The notes beneath the pieces were generated by a model. That model was not told the origin of the DNA. It made no database searches and saw only the letters and a program-made list of their open reading frames with translations. From assembly GCF_030813915.1 (NCBI RefSeq), contig NZ_JAUSUJ010000040.1:1-35884 (forward strand): a stretch of 35,884 nt of DNA. The letters are read 5' to 3'. The translations under genes were made by a program, and so were the position numbers. This document shows positions 23,272 to 31,214 of this stretch, piece by piece; position 1 is the stretch's first letter, and every line of letters begins with the position of its first letter. Origin of the DNA: Rhodoplanes tepidamans. Its GTDB lineage: Bacteria; Pseudomonadota; Alphaproteobacteria; Rhizobiales; Xanthobacteraceae.

Positions 23272-24279
23272 ATGGTCCGGCTCGTCCCGCGTCGTCTCGG
23301 CCGCCTGCTCGGCCGTCGGCATCTCAGCGCCGCGACGGCGGACGCCTCCGAGCCCGGCACCGGCGCGTGCTGCTTCCCGCCGCGCGACGCCGGCCTGGTC
23401 TCCAACGTGAACTTCGTCGCCGGGACCATCATGGCGGGCCGCGAGGTGTTCCCGCTGTTCTCCGCGGCCGCGCTGCCGCCCGGGACGATGCTGCGCCAGT
23501 TCCCCTATCTGGACGCCGTGCAGGAGAACGCCTGGTTCGCCTTCTTCGCGCCGCTCGTCTATCGGGACGGCGATCCCCGCCATCACGATAGCGCCCTGCT
23601 GATGCAGTTGCCGCGCTCGCAGGGCCTCGCCGCCGACCCGGTGTTCCGCGTCCCGGCGGCGACGCGCGCGCTCTACGCCCGGCCCGATTTCCCGGAGTGG
23701 CGCAAACGCACTCACGCGACGCTCGGTCCGCTGCTGCGCCCGGCGCCGGCGGTCGCGTCCGCGGTCGAGACGATGCTCGCCGACCTTCCGGCGCCGCGGA
23801 TCGGCGTGCATGTGCGCCACCCGTCGCACGGCGTCGAGCAGGGTCTGGTGCTGTTCGCCGACTATTTCGGCGCGATCGACCGGCTGCTCGACGAGACGCC
23901 CGATGCGAGCCTGTTCCTCGCCACCGACACCGAGCTGGCGCTCGCCGCGTTCCGGCTGCGCTACGGCACGCGGGTGCGCTGGCAGGCCGAGGCGGTGCGC
24001 AGCTCGATCGACGATCTGCTCGTGTGGGCCGACGCGGCGGCCCGCGGCACGGTCGACGCGATGGGCTTCGTCGACGGCGTCGGCCATCAGACCCACTACC
24101 GTCTCGCCGCCGCGGGCGGTGGCGCCGACGGTATCCGGGCCGGCGTCGAGGCTGCGACCGATCTGTTCACGCTCGCCCGCTGCGACAGCTTCGTCTGCAC
24201 CCTGTCGAACTTCACCCTCGCCTGCTCCTATCTGAATCCCGACCAGCGTCAAATCCTGGTGGCGTGGCGCATGGTATGA
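23272..24279 (+). CDS. Glycosyltransferase, GT23/fucosyltransferase-like (NodZ/FUT8-related)
   Basis: 335 residues, ATG at 23272, 10 bp after the epimerase stop, without a strong Shine-Dalgarno, so translation is probably coupled. The key segment RIGVHVRHPSHG (176-187) matches the nucleotide-sugar site 'IGVHVRR/H' of alpha-1,6-fucosyltransferases (FUT8, NodZ), which contacts GDP. FLATDTELALAAF (215-) is the following GT23-type 'vatDd' strand, and DLFTLARCDSFVCTLSNFTLACSYL (297-321) corresponds to the C-terminal 'D-lLs-cd-fvgTfSSn-sR' motif, though its final Arg is absent. The N-terminus is basic and lacks a signal peptide. A GDP-sugar donor from the adjacent epimerase is the natural guess. 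The acceptor (exopolysaccharide, LPS or lipo-oligosaccharide) is unknown. Confidence 0.65.
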   Translation: MVRLVPRRLGRLLGRRHLSAATADASEPGTGACCFPPRDAGLVSNVNFVAGTIMAGREVFPLFSAAALPPGTMLRQFPYLDAVQENAWFAFFAPLVYRDGDPRHHDSALLMQLPRSQGLAADPVFRVPAATRALYARPDFPEWRKRTHATLGPLLRPAPAVASAVETMLADLPAPRIGVHVRHPSHGVEQGLVLFADYFGAIDRLLDETPDASLFLATDTELALAAFRLRYGTRVRWQAEAVRSSIDDLLVWADAAARGTVDAMGFVDGVGHQTHYRLAAAGGGADGIRAGVEAATDLFTLARCDSFVCTLSNFTLACSYLNPDQRQILVAWRMV

Positions 24280-24299
24280 GGGCCGCGTGGAGGTGGCCC

Positions 24300-25106
24300 A
24301 TGCCCCGTGCCCGCCCGTCGCTCGTGCGTCTCACGCTCGCCGGCCTTGCGGTTGCCGCTGCCGGGCTCGCCGGTGGAGCGCCCGCGTCGGCCGCCTCGCC
24401 GCACGAGCTGCTCGACGCCCTGGTCGCCGCCTATCCGGACAGGCTCGCCCGCCACGACGGCGACAAGCTCTACTGGCGGGACGGCACCGTCATGCCGGTC
24501 TCCGACGGCCGGTCCGACAAGCCGTTCAAGGAGCTGCTGGCGAACCCGTCGATCCTCGATCAGATGAAGCTGCCCTACCGCACCGGACGGCTGGCGACGC
24601 CGCCCGCCGTGAACGACGATCCGGGCCGCTTCCGCAACGAAGCCTTCTTCAAGAAGATGTACGGCGACTGCACCAAGGGCGAGGTGCAGGCCCGCATGGT
24701 GTCGATCGTCTGGCTGCCGAAGAGCTGGGGCAAGCGGATCTCGGTCACCGCCGTCAACGGCGTCGCCGACCGGCTGAAGGCGGTGTCGGAGGAGATCGAG
24801 GCGCTACCGCCGGCGATCCGCCGGGCCGCCTTCCCGATCGCCGGTGTGCTCGCCTGCCGGCCGGTCGCCGACACGGGCAAGATGAGCATGCACGGTTACG
24901 GCGCCGCCATCGACCTCAACCTCGAGGTCTCCGACTACTGGCTGTGGCAGAAGAAGACCGACCCGATCCCCTACCGGAACCGGATGCCGCAGGAGATCGT
25001 CGACGCGTTCGAGCGCCACGGCTTCGTCTGGGGCGGCAAGTGGTATCACTACGACACGATGCATTTCGAGTACCGCCCCGAGCTGGTGCGGGCCGGGGCG
25101 AGGTGA
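24300..25106 (+). CDS. Exported M15-family peptidase (D-alanyl-D-alanine carboxypeptidase/endopeptidase-like)
   Basis: 268 residues, ATG at 24300 behind GGAGG. The signal peptide (residues 1-31, ending APASAAS) sends it to the periplasm. The zinc site is complete: SMHGYGAAID (H198, D205) and WYHYDTMHFEYRPEL (H255, preceded by the catalytic-type Asp252), which is the M15 SxHxxGxAxD ... HxD/MHFE pattern. The upstream 90 residues (RHDGDKLYWRDGT, NPSILDQMKLPY, RNEAFFKKMYG) are characteristic of an M15 subgroup common in proteobacteria. It should trim peptidoglycan stem peptides. It follows the glycosyltransferase by 20 bp, so it may share the transcript with the epimerase pair. Confidence 0.85.
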   Translation: MPRARPSLVRLTLAGLAVAAAGLAGGAPASAASPHELLDALVAAYPDRLARHDGDKLYWRDGTVMPVSDGRSDKPFKELLANPSILDQMKLPYRTGRLATPPAVNDDPGRFRNEAFFKKMYGDCTKGEVQARMVSIVWLPKSWGKRISVTAVNGVADRLKAVSEEIEALPPAIRRAAFPIAGVLACRPVADTGKMSMHGYGAAIDLNLEVSDYWLWQKKTDPIPYRNRMPQEIVDAFERHGFVWGGKWYHYDTMHFEYRPELVRAGAR

Positions 25107-25129
25107 CGTCCGCTGCTGCGAACGCGTCG

Positions 25130-26038
25130 CTACGGCGCAGGGCCCTCGGCCGTCTTGCGGGCCAATGACAGGAACTGCCGCACCGTAGCGGAGGGGTCGC
25201 CGCGGCGGGCGACCAGCAGGAGCGGTGCCGTCGGCATCGCGCGGCCTTTCAGGCGGCGGTAGACGACGCCGTCCATCTGCATGCGGGCGAGCGACTCCGG
25301 CACCAGCGACAGGCCGAGGCCGGCGGCGACGAGGTTGAGGGTCGAGACGATACGCGGCACCTCCTGACCGACCACCGGGCTGAATCCCGCCGCCCGACAC
25401 GCTCCGATGATGGCGTCGTAGAGGCCCGGGCCGCTGCGCCGGCGGTAGAGGATGAAGGTCTCGCCGGCCAGCGCCTTCAGCGGCAGTGACGCGCTGGCGC
25501 CGCCGGCGGCCAGCGCATGGGCCCGCGGCAGCGCCACCACCATGGGCTCGGCGAGCAGGGGATGCACGACCAGACCTTCCGCCTCGACCGGAGTGCGGAC
25601 CACGGCGACGTCGACGGTCTCACGCTGCACGCCGTCGACCAGCTCCAGCGTGCCGCCTTCCTCCAGCGTCGCGGCGACGCCCGGGAACGCCTCGCGAAAC
25701 GTCCGGATCAGCCGCGGCACCAGCGGGTGGAACGGCGCCGAGCTGGTGAAGCCGATGCAGATCTGGCCCTGCTCGCCGCGAGCGGTGCGGCGGGCACCCG
25801 CCACGGCGTGCTCGGCCTGCGCCAGCACGGCGCGCGCATCGGCCAGAAAGCTGCGCCCGGCCGCGGTCAGCTCGACGCCGCGCGGACGGCGGCGCAGGAG
25901 TTGGACGCCGAGCTCGCGCTCCAGCGCCTTCATCTGCTGGCTGAGCGGCGGCTGCTGCAGCCCGAGACGCTCGGCCGCGCGGGTGATGTGGCTCTCCTCG
26001 GCGACGGCGACGAAGTAGCGGAGGTGGCGGAGCTCCAT
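25130..26038 (-). CDS. LysR-family transcriptional regulator
   Basis: 302 residues. The winged helix-turn-helix (1-62) begins MELRHLRYFVAVAEESHITRAAERLGLQQPPLSQQMKALE, close to the BenM/CatM/CatR group; the effector domain (about 90-295) follows with IGFTSSAPFHPLVPRLIRTFREAFP. It is divergent from the aconitase gene, 99 bp apart, the classical arrangement for a LysR activator of the neighbour. A CATAT-N7-ATATG dyad with T-N11-A spacing lies 5 bp from its own start codon, which would allow autorepression. The effector is probably a small carboxylic acid; this is inferred from the subgroup and from the neighbouring gene. Confidence 0.9.
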   Translation of the reverse strand: MELRHLRYFVAVAEESHITRAAERLGLQQPPLSQQMKALERELGVQLLRRRPRGVELTAAGRSFLADARAVLAQAEHAVAGARRTARGEQGQICIGFTSSAPFHPLVPRLIRTFREAFPGVAATLEEGGTLELVDGVQRETVDVAVVRTPVEAEGLVVHPLLAEPMVVALPRAHALAAGGASASLPLKALAGETFILYRRRSGPGLYDAIIGACRAAGFSPVVGQEVPRIVSTLNLVAAGLGLSLVPESLARMQMDGVVYRRLKGRAMPTAPLLLVARRGDPSATVRQFLSLARKTAEGPAP

Positions 26039-26042
26039 CTGT

Positions 26043-26082
26043 CATATCCCAAACATATGGATTTCGATTGAAGCATAGTATG
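26043..26082. promoter_or_regulatory. LysR-type operator: two related dyads
   Basis: CATAT-N7-ATATG (26043-26059) fits the T-N11-A LysR box. CATAgTATG (26074-26082) is a second dyad with the same CATA/TATG halves, its centre 27 bp away. The pair resembles the recognition-site plus activation-site layout between a lysR gene and its divergent target. Confidence 0.55.
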
Positions 26083-26137
26083 GATCGACTGACGGCACGA
26101 GACTAGGGATGCGGCGATCTCAGCAGGAGACGCCGCC

Positions 26138-28438
26138 ATGTCCGCGAGCCCGACCGATACGATCGATCCGACCAGAGAGTCCGTTGCCGCCCTCTACGCC
26201 ACGATGGCGCGCCGCCTGGCGGTGGTGCGGGGCCGGCTTCGCCGGCCGCTGACGCTGGCCGAGAAGGTGCTGTACGGCCACCTCGACGCGCCGGAGACAC
26301 AAGAGCTCGATCCAGGCCGCGCCTATCTGGCGCTGCGGCCGGATCGCGTCGTGTTCCAGGACGTGCTCGGCCAGAGCGGCATGCTGCAGTTCATGCAGAC
26401 CGGGCTCGACCGCGTCGCGGTGCCGACCACGATCCACTGCGACCACCTGATCCAGGCCCGCACCGGCGCGGCCGACGACCTCGCCGCCTCGCTCGCCGAG
26501 AACGGCGAGGTCTACGGCTTTCTCCGCAGCGCTGCGGCCCGCTACGGCTGCGGCTTCTGGGAGCCGGGCGCCGGCATCATCCATCAGGTGGTGCTGGAGA
26601 CCTACGCGTTCCCGGGCCAGCTCCTGATCGGCACCGACTCGCACACGCCGAACGGCGGCGGGCTCGGCACCTGCGCGGTCGGGGTCGGGGGCGCCGACGC
26701 CGTCGAGGTGATCGCCGGCCTGCCGTGGGAGCTGCTGCATCCGCGCCGCATCGCCGTGCATCTCACCGGCACGCTGAACGGCTGGGCGGCGCCGAAGGAC
26801 GTGATCCTGCATGTCGCCGGCGCCCTCTCGGTGTCGGGCGGCACCAACGCGATCATCGAGTATATCGGCCCGGGCGCCCGCACCATCAGCGCCACCGGCA
26901 AGGCCACCATCGCCAACATGGGCGCCGAGCTGGGCGCCACCACGTCGATGTTCCCCTACGACGACTGGATGGCCCGCTATCTCGCCGCCACCGGCCGCGG
27001 CGACCTGGTCCCCGTCATCGAGCAGAACCGCGATCTGCTGGTGCCCGATCCGGAGGTCGAGGCCGACCCCGAAAGCCACTACGACCGCGTCGTGCGGCTC
27101 GATCTCTCGGCGTTGGAGCCCCATGTCTCGGGCCCGCACACGCCCGACCTCGCCCGGCCGATCTCGGCGCTCGCCGCGGCGGTCGCGTGCGGTGACGACA
27201 ACCTCGTCGACCATCTCTCGGCGGCGCTGATCGGGAGCTGCACCAACTCGTCCTACGAGGACATGAGCCGGGCCGCCGACGTCGCCGCGCAGGCGCGCGC
27301 GCACGGCGTGCGCGCCGCCGTGCCGCTGATGGTGACGCCGGGCTCCGAGACGGTACGGGCCACCATCTCGCGCGACGGCCAGCTCGAGACGCTGCAGGAG
27401 ATCGGCGCCGTCGCGCTGGCCAACGCCTGCGGCCCCTGCATCGGGCAGTGGCGCCGTGCCGATCCGGCCGCCGAGACGCCGAACGTGATCGCCACCTCGT
27501 ACAACCGCAATTTTCCACGTCGCAACGACGGCCGCGCCGGCACCATGAACATCATCGCCAGCCCCGAGATCGTCACGGCCTTCGCGCTGGCTGGTCGGCT
27601 GTCGTTCAACCCGCTCACCGACACGCTCCTGGGCGACGACGGCACGCCGTTCCGCCTCGCCCCGCCGCAGCCGGCCCCCGACGTCCCGTCCCACGGCTTT
27701 CTGAGCGGCACCAAGACATGCGTGATGCCGCCGGCCGACGGCCGCGACGTCGTCGTCGCCATCGCTCCGGCGAGCGAGCGGCTGCAGCAGCTCGATCCCT
27801 GGCCGGCGTGGGACGGCGCGGATTTTTCCGACATGCCGGTGCTGCTGAAAGCCAAGGGCAAGACCACCACGGACCACATCTCGCCGGCCGGCCCGTGGCT
27901 GAACCTGCGCGGCCACCTCGACCGCTTCAGCGACAACATGTTCATGGGCGCCGTCAACGCCTTCACGGGCGAAACGGGACGCGGCCGCAACGTGGTGACG
28001 GGCGAGATCGGCTCGTTCTCGGCGATCGCCCGCGCCTACCGGGCGCAGGGCCTGCGCTGGGTGGTGATCGGAGACGCGAACTACGGCGAAGGCTCGAGCC
28101 GGGAGCACGCCGCGCTGTCGCCGCGGCTCCTCGGTGGCGTCGCTGTGATCGCGCGCAGCTTCGCCCGGATCCACGAGACCAACCTGAAGAAGCAGGGCTT
28201 GCTGGCGCTGACCTTCGAGACGCCGGAGGACTACGAGCGGATCGGGGTGGACGATCGCATCAGCCTGGTCGGCCTTCACGATCTCGCCCCCGGCCACGCC
28301 GTGACCTGTGTGGTCCGGCACGGCGACGGCACGCAGGAGACGCTGGCGCTGCGCCACACTTACGGCGCAGCGCAGCTCGACTGGTTCCGGGCCGGCTCCG
28401 CGCTCAACACGATGTCGCGCCGGCGCGCGGCGGGCTGA
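26138..28438 (+). CDS. Aconitase-family hydratase, mitochondrial type
   Basis: 766 residues, ATG at 26138 behind CAGGAGA. The [4Fe-4S] ligands are C368 (IGSCTNSS), C431 and C434 (ACGPCIGQW). Substrate-site segments match mitochondrial aconitase: VAVPTTIHCDHLIQA, GTDSHTPNGGGLG, SYNRNFPRRND (R457, R462), KGKTTTDHISPAGPWLNLRGHL, and the catalytic serine loop GEGSSREHAAL (S654). It should therefore hydrate/dehydrate citrate or a close analogue. Length and domain order agree with AcnA of the mitochondrial type (about 750-780) rather than the 890-residue IRP-like AcnA common in this class. Control by a divergent LysR gene and the facing CoA-transferase operon suggest a peripheral acid pathway rather than the housekeeping TCA step. 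The stop lies inside the 3' end of the converging CoA-transferase gene. Confidence 0.88.
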   Translation: MSASPTDTIDPTRESVAALYATMARRLAVVRGRLRRPLTLAEKVLYGHLDAPETQELDPGRAYLALRPDRVVFQDVLGQSGMLQFMQTGLDRVAVPTTIHCDHLIQARTGAADDLAASLAENGEVYGFLRSAAARYGCGFWEPGAGIIHQVVLETYAFPGQLLIGTDSHTPNGGGLGTCAVGVGGADAVEVIAGLPWELLHPRRIAVHLTGTLNGWAAPKDVILHVAGALSVSGGTNAIIEYIGPGARTISATGKATIANMGAELGATTSMFPYDDWMARYLAATGRGDLVPVIEQNRDLLVPDPEVEADPESHYDRVVRLDLSALEPHVSGPHTPDLARPISALAAAVACGDDNLVDHLSAALIGSCTNSSYEDMSRAADVAAQARAHGVRAAVPLMVTPGSETVRATISRDGQLETLQEIGAVALANACGPCIGQWRRADPAAETPNVIATSYNRNFPRRNDGRAGTMNIIASPEIVTAFALAGRLSFNPLTDTLLGDDGTPFRLAPPQPAPDVPSHGFLSGTKTCVMPPADGRDVVVAIAPASERLQQLDPWPAWDGADFSDMPVLLKAKGKTTTDHISPAGPWLNLRGHLDRFSDNMFMGAVNAFTGETGRGRNVVTGEIGSFSAIARAYRAQGLRWVVIGDANYGEGSSREHAALSPRLLGGVAVIARSFARIHETNLKKQGLLALTFETPEDYERIGVDDRISLVGLHDLAPGHAVTCVVRHGDGTQETLALRHTYGAAQLDWFRAGSALNTMSRRRAAG

Positions 28439-29663
28439 CGCCGACCACGCCGCTGTCGCGCAGGCTCTCGATCTCCTCGGGGCTCTTGCCGAGGAGATCG
28501 GCCAGCACCTCGGCCGTGTGCTCGCCCAGAAGCGGCGGGGCGCGGTCGTAGCGCGGCGGGGTGCCGGCGAGGCGCAGCGGCGAGGCGATGGTGGCGACCG
28601 TGCCGCCGTCGCCGCGCGGAAGATCAACGCGCAGGCCGCGATGCTTCACCTGCGGATCCTCGAACACCTGGGCGTAGTCGTTGATCGGCCCGCACGGCAC
28701 GCCGCGCGCCTCGAGCGCCACGATCCAGTCGGCGGTGGTGCGCGTCTTCAGGGTGGCGGCGATCTCGGCCGTGAGGGCGTCGCGGCCGAGAATGCGGCCC
28801 GTGGTGGTCGTGTAGCGCTCGTCGGCGGCGAGGTCGGCGCGACCCAGCTCCTCGCAGCAGCGCTGCCACTGGGTGTCGTTGCCGACCGCGATCACGACAT
28901 GCCCGTCCGCGGTCTCGAACACCTCGTAGGGCACCAGGCTCGCATGGGCGTTGCCGTAGCGGTGCGGCACCTTGCCGCTGGCGAAATAGCCCGTCACCTG
29001 GTTGCCGCCGAGCGCGACGATGCAGTCGAGCAGCGCCATGTCGATGTACTGACCGCGGCCCGTGACGCTGCGGTGGTTGAGCGCCGCCAGGATGGCGATC
29101 GAGGCGTACATGCCGGTGAGCACGTCGGCAATCGCGATGCCGACCTTCTGAGGGCCGCCGCCAGGCCGGTCGTCGCGCTCGCCCGTGATGCTCATCAAGC
29201 CGCCCTGGGCCTGGAACACGAAGTCGTAGCCCGGCTTGTGGGCGTCGGGCCCGTCCTGCCCGTAGCCCGTGATCGAGCAGTAGACGAGCCCGGGATTCGC
29301 CGGCGCGAGGCTCGCGTAGTCGAGACCGTAGCGGGCGAGATCGCCCACCTTGAAGTTCTCGATCAGGACGTCGCTCGCCGTCGCGAGGGCGCGGACCAGC
29401 GCCTGCCCTTCGGGGCGGGCGATGTCGATGGCGATCGACCGCTTGCCGCGGTTCGCCGCAGCATAATAGGTCGAGTCGGCGGCCGGGGCACCGTCTGGTC
29501 CCACGATCCAGGGCGGCCCCCAGGCGCGGGTGTCGTCGCCCGCGCCCGGCCGCTCCACCTTGATCACGTCGGCGCCCAGATCCGCGAGGTTCTGGGTGCA
29601 CCACGGGCCGGCGAGCACCCGCGACAGATCGAGCACGCGGATGTGGGAGAGAGCAGAGGTCAT
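28404..29663 (-). CDS. CaiB/BaiF (class III) CoA-transferase
   Basis: 419 residues from the ATG at 29663 (MTSALSHIRVLDLSRVLAGP, the standard family opening). Longer in-frame starts exist at 29699 and beyond, none with a clear Shine-Dalgarno. The catalytic aspartate is D180 in GIAIADVLTG. Other family segments are LGADVIKVERPGAGD, NRGKRSIAIDIARPEGQ, DVLIENFKVGDLARYGLDYASL and CGPINDYAQVFEDPQVKHRG. It transfers CoA between dicarboxylic-type acids; Mct (mesaconyl-CoA isomerising), succinyl-CoA:citramalate and formyl/oxalyl enzymes are relatives. It is the last gene of the minus-strand MaoC-MaoC-TctC unit, 50 bp after tctC. Its final 35 bp overlap the aconitase gene on the other strand. Confidence 0.9.
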   Translation of the reverse strand: MTSALSHIRVLDLSRVLAGPWCTQNLADLGADVIKVERPGAGDDTRAWGPPWIVGPDGAPAADSTYYAAANRGKRSIAIDIARPEGQALVRALATASDVLIENFKVGDLARYGLDYASLAPANPGLVYCSITGYGQDGPDAHKPGYDFVFQAQGGLMSITGERDDRPGGGPQKVGIAIADVLTGMYASIAILAALNHRSVTGRGQYIDMALLDCIVALGGNQVTGYFASGKVPHRYGNAHASLVPYEVFETADGHVVIAVGNDTQWQRCCEELGRADLAADERYTTTTGRILGRDALTAEIAATLKTRTTADWIVALEARGVPCGPINDYAQVFEDPQVKHRGLRVDLPRGDGGTVATIASPLRLAGTPPRYDRAPPLLGEHTAEVLADLLGKSPEEIESLRDSGVVGVSPPRAGATSC

Positions 29664-29713
29664 GAGCAAAGAGAGTCCGGAACTGGGGTGCGCGGCCATG
29701 GGCCGGCGACCGC

Positions 29714-30682
29714 TCATTGGGTGGCGCGGATGTCGGCCTTGGTGACGACGCCGTGCCATTTGTCAATCTCGTCGGAGACGAACTTGGCGAAGGCGGGCTG
29801 CGACAGGCTGCCCGGCTCGGCGCCGAGCTCCTTCAACTTGGCCTGCGCGGCCGGCGAGTGCAACACCTCGCGGACGTCGGCCGAGATCTTGCTCACCACG
29901 GCCTCGGGCATCTTGGCGGGACCGTAGAGGCCGAACCAGGCGGTCGCCTCGAACCCCTTCACGCCGGCCTCGTCGAGCGTCGGGATGTCGGGCGCGGCGG
30001 CGGCGCGGGTGCGGCTGGTGACGCCGAGCGCCCGAAGATTGCCGGCCTGGATGTGGCTCACCACGCCGGGCAGCGAATCGAACATCATCGGGATATGGCC
30101 GCCGAGCAGGTCGTTGAGGGCCGGTGCCGCGCCCTTGTAGGGAACGTGCGTGATCTTGATGCCGGTTTGGAAGGCGAACAGCTCGCCCGAGAGATGATTG
30201 GCACCGCCCGTCCCGGCCGAGCCGAAGTTGAGCTTGCCGGGCTCCTTCCTGGCGAGCGCGATCAGCTCCTGCACGCTCCCGGCCGGGAGCGAGGGATGCA
30301 CCACCAGCACGTTCGGCACCGAGGCGATCAGGGCGAGCGGCGTGAAGTCGGCCCGGGTGTCGTAGCGGAGCTGCTTGAACAACGACGGATTGATCACGTG
30401 ATGGGTCGCCGTGATCATCAGCGTGTATCCGTCCGGCGGCGACTTGGCGACCTGCTCGGAGCCGACCGTGCCGCTCGCACCGCCCCGGTTGTCGACCACG
30501 ACGGTCTGGCCCCATTTGGCCGAGAGCTGGTCCGCCACCAGGCGTGCCAGGATGTCGGTGGTGCCGCCGGCCGGGAACGGCACGACGATCTTCACGGGCT
30601 GCGTCGGCCAGCTCTGGGCGCGCACCGGCGGCGCGACGAGCGTCAGGGCCGCCGCGAGCGCGGCGGCGATCAGGCGTGTCAT
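29714..30682 (-). CDS. Tripartite tricarboxylate transporter substrate-binding protein (Bug/TctC family)
   Basis: 322 residues, start at 30682 behind GGGAGAG. The signal peptide ends at PPVRA (residue 22), then the Bug hallmark SWPTQPVKIVVPFPAGGTTDILAR, GGASGTVGSEQVAKSPPDGYTLM, and the ligand-pocket loops GSAGTGGANHLSGELF and VPYKGAAPALNDLLGG. Periplasmic Bug proteins bind mono-, di- and tricarboxylates or aromatic acids for a TctAB permease. No tctA or tctB is in this window, as is usual for the many orphan Bug genes, so it may share a permease or serve as a sensor. Its place between hydratase and CoA-transferase genes suggests that its ligand is the pathway's starting acid. Confidence 0.92.
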   Translation of the reverse strand: MTRLIAAALAAALTLVAPPVRAQSWPTQPVKIVVPFPAGGTTDILARLVADQLSAKWGQTVVVDNRGGASGTVGSEQVAKSPPDGYTLMITATHHVINPSLFKQLRYDTRADFTPLALIASVPNVLVVHPSLPAGSVQELIALARKEPGKLNFGSAGTGGANHLSGELFAFQTGIKITHVPYKGAAPALNDLLGGHIPMMFDSLPGVVSHIQAGNLRALGVTSRTRAAAAPDIPTLDEAGVKGFEATAWFGLYGPAKMPEAVVSKISADVREVLHSPAAQAKLKELGAEPGSLSQPAFAKFVSDEIDKWHGVVTKADIRATQ

Positions 30683-30750
30683 TGGCGTCTCTCCCGATTG
30701 TCTTTGTTATGTCGTCCGGACCGCCGGCCGCTGGGCCGACGGTCGTCGCA

Positions 30751-31206
30751 TCACCGTGCCGGCGGGAACTCGGCCATGGCCTCCCCTTGCGCGATGGTGG
30801 CGCCGTGCTGGTTCTTGATCTCCACTGCGATCACGGCCCAGCGGCTCTTCGCAGTCTCCTTCTTGGCCGTCACGGTGCCGGTCGGCACGATGGCGTCGCC
30901 GGGCTTCACGGGCGCCTTCCAGCGCGTCTCCAGCCGCCGGTGCACGCCGCCCATCGGGTACAGCCAGTCGGTCAGCATCTTCGTCAGGATGCCGAAATTG
31001 GTCATCCCGTGCATGATGATGCCGCCGAAGCTGGTCTTGCCGAAGCTGCCCTTCATGTAGTCGTCGTCCCAGTGCAGCGGGTTGTAGTCGAGCGACGCCT
31101 CGCAGAAGTCGCGGATGGTCTCACGGGTCGGATGGAACGGCGCGCCCGTGATGGTGTCGCCGATCGCGAGCGACTCGAAGCTCTGCCTCTCCAGGATCTC
31201 GGTCAT
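30751..31206 (-). CDS. MaoC-family (R)-hydratase, catalytic subunit
   Basis: 151 residues; the start at 31206 is 8 bp after the upstream MaoC-like gene's stop, so the two are co-translated. A single hot-dog fold with the hydratase motif ASLDYNPLHWDDDYMKGSFG: Asp, Asn-Pro and His are all present, as in (R)-specific enoyl-CoA hydratases. IIMHGMTNFGILTKMLTDWL is the usual central helix, and VKPGDAIVPTGTVTAKKE the following strand. It should hydrate an enoyl-CoA, or dehydrate a 3-hydroxyacyl-CoA, made by the CoA-transferase of the same operon. It pairs with the degenerate neighbour as the two halves of a double hot-dog. Confidence 0.88.
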   Translation of the reverse strand: MTEILERQSFESLAIGDTITGAPFHPTRETIRDFCEASLDYNPLHWDDDYMKGSFGKTSFGGIIMHGMTNFGILTKMLTDWLYPMGGVHRRLETRWKAPVKPGDAIVPTGTVTAKKETAKSRWAVIAVEIKNQHGATIAQGEAMAEFPPAR

Positions 31207-31214
31207 GCCCGTCC

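Noticed and set aside
23272-24279. Calling the glycosyltransferase nodZ and the region a nodulation locus
   Set aside because: No nod box and no nodABC or other nod genes; similarity is limited to GT23 motifs.
26120-28627. 835-codon minus-strand open frame opposite the aconitase
   Set aside because: Antisense shadow; the plus strand holds every aconitase motif.
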